Assembly: GCA_024233305.1 (NCBI GenBank)
Contig: JACKPV010000040.1
Location: 34,705-98,704, forward strand
Source: Verrucomicrobiales bacterium
GTDB taxonomy: Bacteria > Verrucomicrobiota > Verrucomicrobiia > Limisphaerales > J093
DNA length: 64,000 bases
Direction: 5' to 3'
Of the stretch, positions 1 to 8,600 are shown piece by piece (the stretch's first letter is position 1; each line of letters begins with the position of its first letter). The position numbers and the translations under genes were made by a program. The notes below the pieces were generated by a model, which was not told where the DNA came from, searched no databases, and saw only the letters and a program-made list of their open reading frames with translations.

Positions 1-509
1 TCATCCCTGCCGGTCACGCCTGGCATCGCATGCGGGCGGAAGCGAGCTATGAACGGCTGCATCGTTGGTTGCAGCGGGCTTTCGCCCAGGTCGGGGTCGA
101 AACCTCCCTCGCCGCGGCGCCCCGCACCGAAGGCCCCGGCCAGTGCTTTGTGGGGGCGGAGAAAAACGATCTCCTGCACCGGGGACGAAAAATCGCCGGC
201 GCCGCGCAGCGCCGAACCCGACACGGCCTGCTCATTCAGGGTTCCGTGCAACCGCCGCCCGACGGGATCCTCCGCAAGGCCTGGGAAACCGCCCTTTGCC
301 GGACGGCAGAATCCAACTGGGGCATCGTCTGGCAGACTTGTGCCATCGATGCACGGACAGCCACCGCCGCCCAGCATCTGACGACCACCAAGTACGCGCT
401 CCCGGCATTCAACCGCGATCGCCGCCACGCTCCTGCGCCCTGCGCACCGGGACGAGGGCTCAAGATTAGTTGGAAAGCCCGGATGGCCGGATTACCCTTC
501 CACGCGTGA
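1..509 (+). CDS. Lipoate-protein ligase A / BPL_LplA-family protein, 5'-truncated by window edge
   Basis: The reading frame is open from the first bases of the window, so the N-terminus lies outside. The visible part contains CFVGAEKNDLL, then GRKIAGAAQRRTR and GLLIQGSV, which match the conserved core of lipoate/biotin protein ligases. In that family the GRKIxG(A/S)AQ lysine segment binds the acyl-adenylate. Such enzymes attach or transfer lipoyl or octanoyl groups in the cytoplasm. The C-terminal tail after about residue 125 of the visible part is basic and not recognisable. The stop overlaps the GTG start of the next gene (GTGA), but that gene is an antitoxin and probably unrelated in function. 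Which subfamily (LplA, LipM or a ligase-like paralogue) cannot be decided from the fragment. Confidence 0.75.
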   Translation, partial: IPAGHAWHRMRAEASYERLHRWLQRAFAQVGVETSLAAAPRTEGPGQCFVGAEKNDLLHRGRKIAGAAQRRTRHGLLIQGSVQPPPDGILRKAWETALCRTAESNWGIVWQTCAIDARTATAAQHLTTTKYALPAFNRDRRHAPAPCAPGRGLKISWKARMAGLPFHA

Positions 510-742
510 GCACGTTGACGATCCACTTGGATGACGACGCGGCCCGGTTGGTGCAGGCCGCTGCGCAAGTCGTGAACCAACCCTTGGAGCACTGGCTGCG
601 CGAGAACATCCGCCAGATGGCCGAGCGGACGGTGAACGACGCGAAGACAACCACCCGGCGCGTGTACCCTCTGCACCCCGGAGCCATGCAGCCCGCGCAG
701 GACTTCAACGCTCCGCTTGCGGAGTTCGCCCCCTACGTCTGA
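506..742 (+). CDS. Putative VapB-type antitoxin
   Basis: This short acidic/basic protein of 78 residues begins with STLTIHLDDDAARLVQAAA, a ribbon-helix-helix-like start typical of antitoxins that bind their own promoter and neutralise a PIN toxin. The GTG at 506 was chosen because it gives this start and overlaps the preceding stop (GTGA). An in-frame ATG at 470 would add residues inside the upstream gene. It lies 6 bases before a PIN-domain gene on the same strand, the usual antitoxin-toxin order. The C-terminal half (about residues 45-78) would be the toxin-binding tail. No close family was recognised beyond fold and context. Confidence 0.7.
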   Translation: MSTLTIHLDDDAARLVQAAAQVVNQPLEHWLRENIRQMAERTVNDAKTTTRRVYPLHPGAMQPAQDFNAPLAEFAPYV

Positions 743-748
743 CGGCGC

Positions 749-1135
749 ATGGACCTGCTCCTCGACACCTGCGCCTTCATTTGGTGGGACAGTGGTGGTG
801 GCGATTTGAGTGACGCGGCGGCGAGCGCGCTGCAAGACCACGAGAACCGGCTGCACTTCAGCGTCGCGTCCATCTGGGAAATGCAGCTTAAACACCAGAA
901 GGGCAAGTTGCTCCTGAGAAAGCCCCTGACGGACATTATCCAGGAACAATGCGCCCAGAATGGACTTCTCCTGCTGCCAATCGAGCCGGGCGCCATCTAC
1001 CGCTTGGGACAGCTTCCCAGTCATCACGCGGACCCGTTTGACCGCCTGATCATCTCGCAAGCGAAGCTGCATGGCTACTCGGTGGTCACGGGCGACGGCG
1101 ATTTCTCGAAGTACGACGTGACCGTTGTTTGGTGA
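749..1135 (+). CDS. VapC-type PIN-domain toxin
   Basis: This 128-residue protein spans a complete PIN fold. The opening strand MDLLLDTCAF holds Asp6, SIWEM holds Glu44, HADPFDRLI holds Asp95 and Asp98, and VVTGDGDF holds Asp116. These acidic residues form the metal-binding active site of PIN ribonucleases, which in VapC toxins cut tRNA or rRNA and stop translation. The sequence pattern fits the COG3744-like branch. It follows the antitoxin gene by 6 bases, so the pair is probably co-transcribed and self-regulated. All catalytic positions are present, so the toxin looks active. Directly downstream, on the other strand, lies the broken tail of a second, different PIN toxin. Confidence 0.88.
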   Translation: MDLLLDTCAFIWWDSGGGDLSDAAASALQDHENRLHFSVASIWEMQLKHQKGKLLLRKPLTDIIQEQCAQNGLLLLPIEPGAIYRLGQLPSHHADPFDRLIISQAKLHGYSVVTGDGDFSKYDVTVVW

Positions 1136-1154
1136 GATGCTCCTCGCCGAGTGG

Positions 1155-1340
1155 TGCCGAAAACGGATTCAACACGTCCGCTCCTGTGCCCGCCACATCG
1201 CCCACGTTGCACGTGTCGAGAACGAGATCGTAGGCCAGCGCCGTCGCCGCAACCAGGCCGTCCACGGTGCGGACTGGCCGGACGGCTGCCAAGTGCCCCC
1301 CAGCGGTCCGCAATCGGAGCGGTCACCGGCAGGATTCGGT
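1155..1340 (-). pseudogene. Remnant of a second vapC-type PIN toxin (C-terminal part, frameshifted)
   Basis: Read on the minus strand, one frame gives RILPVTAPIADRWGALG. After a frame change it continues with HLAAVRPVRTVDGL, then VAATALAYDL and GTGADVLNPF. Together these match the C-terminal third of a typical VapC toxin, in which the Asp in VDGL and the following ATAL helix are conserved and the protein ends near LNPF. The N-terminal half and any antitoxin are absent, and at least one frameshift is needed to join the parts, so it cannot make a working toxin. It abuts a transposase remnant and the intact vapC gene. Confidence 0.7.
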
Positions 1341-4244
1341 CGCCGCGAGGTTCTTGGCATTGCATATCAGGGTTCCGCTGAGCGGCGATGCCGATGCAGC
1401 AGATGCTGCAGGTAGCCGCGAGTGCCCATCTGCAGTCGGGCGGCAATCCACTTGGCGGTCATTGTGCTCTGCGCCCTCCCTGTCCACCGAATCGGGGGAG
1501 ATCCAGACCCCGCCAACAAGGTAGCCGCTGGTCAGGACGCGTTGGCCTTCCACCGCCGCTTCTCCCCATTCGTCCCAACCATCGTCGGGAAGCTCGACGC
1601 GTGCCTGTCCGCTGTCGTTCGCTTCCGATGCCGACCGGAAGTTCGTCGTGATGTGGACGGCTGTTGTTGGGGTCGGGCAGATCTTGGCCACGCGCGCGAC
1701 ATGCACGGTGATCGTCCCTGTATCGGTGCCGCCTTGACCGTCACTGATCTGGTAGGTCAACCTGTCGTCATTGTCATTGTCGAGATTGTAGAAGATGTGC
1801 GTGGCGTCCTTGCTGATCATAGCCCCCTGGAGGCTGGCGCCTACGCTCTCCAGGGAAAGGGAGTCCAGATCCGCATCGACGCATTGAGCCAGTAACTCGG
1901 CGATAGAGATCGTCAAACCAAGGCTAGGGCTTCGGGTATAGGTGACATGGGCGGCTACGGGGGCGCTGTTGCTATTCACGCTCGTCGAGAAGACATACGC
2001 CGCTCCAGCCCTTTCGGCAGAGTTATCATTCTGGTTGCCGTTAACCCCCATCGTGCTGCTGGCTTCGCCCCATGCCCCGACGACCACCGTGTCCCCCGAC
2101 ATCGCGACGGACCCGCCGAAGTGGTCTTCCATCCCAGTGTTGCTCGGCTTCAGGTAGGCCTGTTGGCTCCACTCCGTCGCGTTCCGCACGAACACGTACG
2201 AGGCGCCCGCGTTGTAGGCGTCTTCGTCGGGCGTGCTATCGATCCCCGTCGTGCTGCTCGACTCTCCATTTGCCCCGACGACCACCGTGTCGCCCGATAC
2301 CCCTACTGAGCCGCCGAAGAACTGACTCGTCGCCGTATTGCCGGCCTTGAGGTAGGCCTGCTGGCTCCAGTTCGTACCGATCCGCACGAACACATAGGCC
2401 GCGCCAGCGTTGAAGTAGATTGCACGATCATCGGGCGTGCTGTTGATCCCCGTCGTGGTGCTGTCCTCCAGAGGCGCCCCGACGACCACCGTTCCTCCAG
2501 ACACAGCCACTGAGCCACCGAAGTGGTCAGTCCTTCCCGTGTTGCTGGCCTTGAGGTAGGCCTGCTGGCTCCACGTTGTCCCGCTCCGCACGAACACATA
2601 CGCCGCACCAGCATCCGCGTCCCAAGCGGGATCGTCAGGTGTGCTGTTGACCCCGGTCGTGCTGCTGTCTTCGTCCGGAGCCCCGACGACTACCGTGTCC
2701 CCATCCACCGCCACCGAGCCGCCGAAGTGGTCCCAGTATCCCGTGTTGCTGGCCTTGAGGTAGGCCTGCTGGCTCCACGTTGTCCCGCTCCGCACAAACA
2801 CATACGCTGCTCCTGAATTGTCGGCGGAATTGTCATTCTGGTTGCCGTTGACGCCTGTCGCAATACTCCACTCGTGGCTTGCCCCGACGACTAGCGTGTT
2901 CCCCGACACCGCGACCGACGCGCCAAACTCGTCACCTATCCCCGTGTTGCTGGCCTTAAGGTAGGCCTGCTGGCTCCAGGAGGTTCCGGTCCGCACGAAG
3001 ACATAGGCCGCACCAGCCCGAGGGGCCGCGTCATCGGGTGTACTGTTGACCCCTATCGTGCTGCTGCGCTCGTGCCGCGCCCCGATGACAACCGTGTCCC
3101 CCGACACCGCGACCGATTCGCCAAACCGGTCATTCTGTCCCGTGTTGCTGGCCTTGAGGTAGGCCTGCTGGTTCCATGTCGTCCCGCTCCGCACGAACAC
3201 GTAGGCGGCGCCCGAACTTCCGGCGGCCTCATCGGCCGTGCTGTTGACCCCCGTCGTGCCGCTGTCCTCCCCAGGGGCTCCGACGACCACCGTGTCCCCA
3301 GACACCGCCACCGAGTTGCCAAAGAGGTCAAGCAGCCCCGTGTTGCTGGCCTTGAGGTACGCCTGCCGGGCGATCGGGTCAATCGTTAGCGGATAGCGCG
3401 AGCCCCGTTCGTCCACCTGCAACTTGACCAAGGCCGGAGTGGTTGGAGGGGCATCGAGAGCTGCGAAACGAGAGGGGAGCGTCCGGCCATCAGCATCGCG
3501 CACCACCAACCCGGAGTAGTTGATTACGGTGGTCCCTACGGCATCCCGAAACTCCACGCCCTGGCCATCGGGAGCGACCTCGGGCAGGAGTGAGCCGCGC
3601 ACGACAAGGACAAAGTCGAGAGTGGAGGAGGGCGAGGGCGCGCCGGAACCTGCATCCCGCGCGGGACGTTCCTTCACCGTGAAGCCATGTTCCAGCCCCC
3701 GTTGATCGTTCACATACCATTCCGACAGGGTCTCATCCCAAGCGTAAGTGAGGCGTTGACCCTCCGCTTGCACCACGGCCTTCTTGCCCAGGACGCGTTC
3801 AGCGCCGGGGAAGCCGTAGCGCTTCAATTCGAGTCCCCACTGCCAGTCACCGTCTCTGGGTTCGGCCAGAAATCCGCGTCCGTCGAACTTCATAAGCCAT
3901 TCCTGGCCCGGGTTGATCGCCTTCCAGATGCCGTCCTGGGCCGGGACCGGTTCAAATGAATGCCGCCCGGAATCATAAGCCGCCCGAATACGCGTCCAAT
4001 CGGATTTCGCCAACCCTCGGGGCACCTGTTCAGCTGAGGTGAGATGCTGGGTTCGGCCCGCAGGCGTGGCAGCGTCCGATTGGGCGGTGCCGTCCATCTC
4101 GGTGCGACAGAGGGCCGAACTGGACAGCAACAGACCGACGCACAAACCAGTTACCAGGGAACGTCCCTTCGCTCGGTGGGTTGCTCGTGACGTGGGAACT
4201 GCTGGCGTTTTGGCTGGAGGTCGGCTGGGAGTGGTGGTCCTCAT
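1323..4244 (-). CDS. Secreted FG-GAP/beta-propeller repeat protein with Ig-like C-terminal domain; 3' end chimeric
   Basis: Start chosen at the ATG giving MRTTTPSRPP, ahead of the hydrophobic LVTGLCVGLLLSSSALC export signal. After a region of about 250 residues come about seven repeats of roughly 65 residues built on QQAYLKASNTG, FGGSVAVSGDTVVVGA and AGAAYVFVRSGTTW. This is the FG-GAP pattern that folds into an extracellular propeller like that of integrin alpha chains. A cadherin/Ig-like domain (DADLDSLSLESV to DGQGGTDTGTITV) follows. The last 60 or so residues are abnormal: from about position 1485 the frame runs across a transposase remnant in the wrong frame until a chance stop at 1323. 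The natural C-terminus is therefore lost. Role unknown; a surface or adhesive protein is likely. Confidence 0.75.
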   Translation of the reverse strand: MRTTTPSRPPAKTPAVPTSRATHRAKGRSLVTGLCVGLLLSSSALCRTEMDGTAQSDAATPAGRTQHLTSAEQVPRGLAKSDWTRIRAAYDSGRHSFEPVPAQDGIWKAINPGQEWLMKFDGRGFLAEPRDGDWQWGLELKRYGFPGAERVLGKKAVVQAEGQRLTYAWDETLSEWYVNDQRGLEHGFTVKERPARDAGSGAPSPSSTLDFVLVVRGSLLPEVAPDGQGVEFRDAVGTTVINYSGLVVRDADGRTLPSRFAALDAPPTTPALVKLQVDERGSRYPLTIDPIARQAYLKASNTGLLDLFGNSVAVSGDTVVVGAPGEDSGTTGVNSTADEAAGSSGAAYVFVRSGTTWNQQAYLKASNTGQNDRFGESVAVSGDTVVIGARHERSSTIGVNSTPDDAAPRAGAAYVFVRTGTSWSQQAYLKASNTGIGDEFGASVAVSGNTLVVGASHEWSIATGVNGNQNDNSADNSGAAYVFVRSGTTWSQQAYLKASNTGYWDHFGGSVAVDGDTVVVGAPDEDSSTTGVNSTPDDPAWDADAGAAYVFVRSGTTWSQQAYLKASNTGRTDHFGGSVAVSGGTVVVGAPLEDSTTTGINSTPDDRAIYFNAGAAYVFVRIGTNWSQQAYLKAGNTATSQFFGGSVGVSGDTVVVGANGESSSTTGIDSTPDEDAYNAGASYVFVRNATEWSQQAYLKPSNTGMEDHFGGSVAMSGDTVVVGAWGEASSTMGVNGNQNDNSAERAGAAYVFSTSVNSNSAPVAAHVTYTRSPSLGLTISIAELLAQCVDADLDSLSLESVGASLQGAMISKDATHIFYNLDNDNDDRLTYQISDGQGGTDTGTITVHVARVAKICPTPTTAVHITTNFRSASEANDSGQARVELPDDGWDEWGEAAVEGQRVLTSGYLVGGVWISPDSVDREGAEHNDRQVDCRPTADGHSRLPAASAASASPLSGTLICNAKNLAATESCR
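1367..1485 (-). pseudogene. C-terminal fragment of a REP-associated tyrosine transposase (RAYT/Y1_Tnp-like)
   Basis: Minus-strand translation gives MTAKWIAARLQMGTRGYLQ followed by HLLHRHRRSAEP and a stop. The WIAxRLxMG pattern followed by a short basic tail is characteristic of the C-terminal helix-turn-helix of REP-associated transposases. The frame upstream reads RAQST, consistent with the usual lead-in. The catalytic HUH domain is missing. The fragment overlaps, in another frame, the aberrant end of the FG-GAP gene, which suggests that the transposase or its debris replaced that gene's original 3' end. Confidence 0.6.
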
Positions 4245-4878
4245 ATGCGTGTGGTCCGTTGGTCCTCTGGTTTGCTGACAGGGTGTTGCTGGCCCAGGCC
4301 ATCCGTTGGCGCTTTTGGCCGGCGCCATGCATGCCGCACCTGTTCCGCCCCCCTCCTCCTTGGCGTCTGGGCGCTTGCGCCATCGGGGATCGTCCTTCCG
4401 TCGCCGGAAGAAGCTGGCGGTGTCCCGTGACTGGATTACCTCCCGTTCCGGTGAGAGAGGGGACAGGAATGTTGAATCGGTTTGTGCGGTTGCGATTTGC
4501 GGCGAATGCTCCGCCTGTCGCAGTTCGTAATCCTAATCGTAATCCTAATCCAGATCGCGATCCCTACCCCTGTTCGAGGCTGCCCTCATGCACTCAATCG
4601 GCGGAGTTCGACGACTCCACCGAATGTGCCAAAGACGGGGGGAGGCTCCACCAGCGACGCTTGTCGGCGGCTTTTGAGATTAGGATTAGGATTAGGATTA
4701 GGATTACGATGGGCGGGGTCGATGTCATTGAGGTGCGCACGTTCTTGAGGCTGCGGGGGCGCGACTGCTCCGTTGGGGTGCAGGCTGGATGCCAGCGGTA
4801 CGGCAGGTAGGATACCTGCGCTACCCGGGGGATGTCCCTTTTGGGGGCGGCCGGGGAGGTATGCTTTTTGAGGTCAAG
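4245..4878. other. Intergenic region between the FG-GAP gene and the sigma factor
   Basis: No convincing gene is seen in this stretch. It contains the inverted hexanucleotide arrays at 4527-4558 and 4677-4709, and it must also hold the divergent promoters for the FG-GAP gene (minus strand) and the sigma factor (plus strand). Open frames here lack start context and family-like sequence. Confidence 0.6.
4527..4709. repeat. Inverted pair of TTAGGA-type hexanucleotide arrays
   Basis: At 4527-4558 the sequence is built from TAATCC/TAATCG units (about five). At 4677-4709 it is built from GATTAG units in near-perfect tandem, ending in GATTACGAT. The second array is the reverse complement of the first, so the two arms could pair around a spacer of about 120 bases. 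The unit length and the degenerate TTAGGA/TTACGA alternation distinguish it from simple low-complexity sequence. The spacer shows no recognisable gene. Confidence 0.75.
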
Positions 4879-5511
4879 ATGATGTGCGAGACGGAGAGCG
4901 GTCCGGACCTGTCCGAGGGCGTGATGACGCGGTTGCGGGCGGGGGACAGAGAAGCCGCGGAGCAGGTGTTTGCCTTTCATCGGCGGCATCTGCTGCGGAC
5001 GGCGCGGAGTCATCTGGACGGGCGGATTCAGGGGCGGTTGGACCCTTCGGATGTGGTGCAGAATGCGCTTTGCGAGGCCGCGCGGCGGTTGCCCGATTAT
5101 CTGGCCAAGGAACCGGTGTCGTTCGCGCTGTGGCTCCGGCAGATCGTGCTCGATGAGGTGCACAAGGCGTGGCGTCGGCACGGGCAGGCGGCGCGCCGCA
5201 GCGTGACGAAGGAGATGCCGTTGCCGGATCGATCGAGTCTAATCCTGGCCCGGCAACTGCCCCGCGCGCAGTCGTCGCCCAGCCAGCACTTGAGCCGGAA
5301 GGAAACCGCCCGAAGGGTGCGAGCCGCGATGGAACGTCTGCCCGACAGCGACCGGATCGCGCTTGAGTTGCGCCATTTCGAGGAACAGCCGTACGCGGAG
5401 ATCGGGCTGATCATGGGCATCAGTGAGCAGGCGGCCCGGAAGCGGTGCGTGAGGGCGTTGCTGAGGTTGGGACAAATGCTGGAGGGGGAGGAGTTGGGAG
5501 GTGGAAGCTAG
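4879..5511 (+). CDS. Sigma-70/ECF-type RNA polymerase sigma factor (Planctomycetes-Verrucomicrobia type)
   Basis: Region 2 is seen in LRAGDREAAEQVFAFHRRHL, then LDPSDVVQNALCEAARRL, and SFALWLRQIVLDEVHKAWRR. Region 4 follows as VRAAMERLPDSDRIALEL, FEEQPYAEIGLIMG and ISEQAARKRCVRAL. Start at 4879 is favoured by a GAGG at the proper distance; an ATG at 4861 has its GGGGAGG only two bases away. Such factors redirect RNA polymerase, and in this phylum they commonly sit beside Ser/Thr kinases that are thought to control them, as here (kinase starts 95 bases downstream). The last codons (EELGGGS) run into an octamer-like repeat, so the C-terminal tail may have been added by it. Confidence 0.85.
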   Translation: MMCETESGPDLSEGVMTRLRAGDREAAEQVFAFHRRHLLRTARSHLDGRIQGRLDPSDVVQNALCEAARRLPDYLAKEPVSFALWLRQIVLDEVHKAWRRHGQAARRSVTKEMPLPDRSSLILARQLPRAQSSPSQHLSRKETARRVRAAMERLPDSDRIALELRHFEEQPYAEIGLIMGISEQAARKRCVRALLRLGQMLEGEELGGGS

Positions 5512-5535
5512 GAGCTGGAAGTTGGAAGTTGGGAG
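5493..5535. repeat. Short tandem array of GGAAGTT/GGAGCTG-like units
   Basis: Degenerate seven- to eight-base units (GGAAGCTA, GGAGCTG, GGAAGTTG, GGAAGTTG) follow one another across the 3' end of the sigma factor gene. They supply its last codons and part of the spacer to the kinase gene. It is the third distinct short-unit array in this window. Confidence 0.55.
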
Positions 5536-5606
5536 GGGGCGGATTGCGGCTTTTCGGGAGGGGGTGGGGAGGGTTTTAATGGGGCAACGGGAGCACGCGC
5601 GCGGCA

Positions 5607-8600
5607 ATGAACGGGATCAACGACAACCAGCCGCCGGAGGACGAGTCGCTGCTGGCGTCGGTGGTGGACGACGTGGTGGCGCGCTTGAAGCGCGGTGAGC
5701 AGCCGCGGGCCGAGGATTATGCCGCCCGTCTTCCGCAGTTGGTGGCACAGATCCGCACGCTGATCCCCACCCTCCACGCCATGAAGGCCACGCCACCGGT
5801 CGGAGATCCCGAGGCGGGAAGCCTGGAGGAATGGCTCGAGGACCGCACTCTCGGGGATTTCCGGATCGGACGGGAAATCGGGCGCGGCGGCATGGGGACA
5901 GTTTACGAGGCGGAACAGATCTCCCTGGGACGCCGGGTGGCCTTGAAGGTCCTGCCGCTGGCCGCGTTGCTTGATGCCCGGTTGTTGCAGCGGTTTAAGA
6001 ACGAGGCGCAGGCGGCCGCCCAACTCCACCACAACCACATCGTGCCCGTGCACGCAGTCGGTTGCGAACGGGGGCTGCACTATTATGCCATGCCCTACAT
6101 CGAGGGCGCCTCACTGGCGGCCGTCATCGATGAGCTGCGCCGCTCGGCTCCGTCCCCCGAACCGGGCGAATCGTCGCACGCCGCGTCACTTGCGCGTCGC
6201 CTGACCGGCAGCCGCGGTGACGAGCCCGCGAACGGCACTCAAGGGCGGGAGTTCCTCCGCTCGGTAGCGCGTCTGGGGCAACAGGCGGCAGAAGCCCTGG
6301 ATCACGCCCACGCCGTCGGAGTGGTGCATCGGGACATCAAGCCCTCGAATCTCCTGCTGGACCAGCAGGGTCGCCTGTGGGTCACGGATTTCGGGCTGGC
6401 CCACTACCAGTTGTCGGGCAAGGACAGCCTGACGCTCCCCGGCGACCTGCTGGGCACGGCGCGCTACATGAGTCCGGAACAGGCGGGCGGGCGATCGGTG
6501 CTGATGGATCACCGGACCGACGTCTACTCGCTCGGGGTGACGCTTTACGAACTGCTCTGCCTGCGGCCGGCCTTCGCAGCGGACGAGCGGCAGGAGCTTC
6601 TGCGCCAGGTTACGGAAGACGAACCGCCGGTGCCGCGGCGGTTGAATCCGGCCATCCCGCCCGATCTCGAGACCATCGTGCTCAAGGCGATGGCCAAGGA
6701 ACCGGAGCTGCGTTATGCCTCGGCCGCGGACCTGGCCGCGGACTTCGAGCGCTTCTTGAACGATCGGCCCATCGAGGCCCGGCGTCCCGGCGTGCGGTTG
6801 CGTCTGCGGCGCTGGAGCCAGCATCACCTTGGCGCGGTGGCCGCCGGCATGGCCCTGCTGGTGCTGCTGAGCCTGGGCCTGGGAACCACCAACTGGCTGC
6901 TGGCGAAGGAACGCGCCGCCACGAAGGAACAACGCGACCTCGCCGTCCGCCAGCAGCAACGTGCGGATGACAACTACCGGCGGGCGCTCGAGATTCTGGA
7001 CCGCGGGGTGATCGACCTGCTCGAGACCCGCTTACCGCAGCAGGACCGGTTGACCGAGGACGACGCGCAGCGACTGAAGGATGCTCTGGGCTTCTATGAG
7101 AGCTTCCTCAAGCAGAACGCCGATCTTGCCGAAGCGCGCGAGGCCCTGGCCGTGGCCGGACAGCGCGTAGGTCGGATCCGCAAGGCGTTGGGACAGTACG
7201 CCGCAGCAGCGGACGCCTACGCGCAGAGCGCAAGCATTCTCGAGGCGGAGTTGATGACCACGACGGACGAACGACGCATTCGTCGACTCCTGCTCCGAAC
7301 GCTCACGGAATGGAGCGAGGCGTTGAAGGACGCCGACAATCTGCAGCGGGCCGAGGAGGTCGGACGGCGCGCGGTGCAGGAAGCCAAACGCCTCACCGAT
7401 GAGCTGTCCGCCACCGCGACGGACGCCCCCTGGTTGTCCGAGAGCTACGCGGTTTTGGGTCGCGCCTTGAGCGCGGCGGGCCGAGGGCCCGAGGCCATCG
7501 GCATCCACGAACACCAACTGGCCGCGGCGGAACAGGTGCGAGAGCGAGCCCCGGACGAAGAGGCGACTTTGCGAGCGCTCGCGGCGGCCCATGAGGCACT
7601 GGGCCGGGGCAAGGCTGCCACCGGTGACTGGGATTCCGCAGAAACCCACTATCGGGAGGCGCTCCACGCCGGTCGCGAGTTATGGTGGCGCGAGCCCGGA
7701 GACCTGGAGCATCGCGCTCGTTGGGCGGGGGCGCAGGCCGGCTTCGGGGATACCCTTCGTCGGCAGGAGCGTTGGTCCGCAGCGGGGGACTTCATCTGGA
7801 GCGGTTTCGCGGAACGCCGGGCCCTGGCACTGGGTTTCCCGGCGCGGGCGGATTTCCGAATGGCGTGGCGCGAGAGTGCCTTGTCGCTGACGTTGCTCCT
7901 GCTGGCCACCGGACGCACCAACGAGGCGGCGAGACGCGCGGAGGAGGCGGTCTCATTTCCGGAAGGCCAGAGCGGCGCGCCCGGCGATATCGAAGCGGAA
8001 CGGCGGCTCGTGGACCGGTTGCGCGAACTCGGTTCCGCGGCCTTCACCAGCCTGAGCAACACGGAGCGGGCGAAGCGGCTGGCCGGGGCCGGGATGGGCA
8101 CCGGCAAGACGCCCCCGGACGGCGCGTCGCCGGACAACGGCAACACGGATGAGGCGGCAACGGGCGCCGCGAAGTCGGACGCGGACCCAGCAGACGGTGC
8201 GGATGGCGACCTGGTGGCATGGTGGCCAATGGAGGCAACCGACACCGATCAAATCCAGGATCACTCGGGCAATGGTCGTCATGGGGAATGCGCTCAGGGA
8301 GCAGGCGTCATCCTGGATGACGAGCGGGGGGCGGTGCTTCGGCTGGGCACGATCATCGATCAGCATGTGAACTTCGGCGCCGACCCGGCCTTCAATCTGA
8401 GCGATGGCTTCACGCTTGCGGCCTGGATCAGGGACGACGACTACCGCCCCCTGCGAAACCAGGCCGTCATCCTCGGGAAGGGCCGGAATCAGTGGCGATT
8501 GCTGTTGAACTCGAAGGGGCAGATCGTGCTGCACCTTACCGGCCTGCGAACGACCTACACGGTCCATCCCGCCAGCCATGCCTTGGGTGTCGAATCGCGC

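Noticed and set aside
4527..4709. CRISPR array or telomere-like element
   Set aside because: Units are six bases without spacers and occur as an inverted pair, so CRISPR does not fit. Nothing suggests a linear replicon end.
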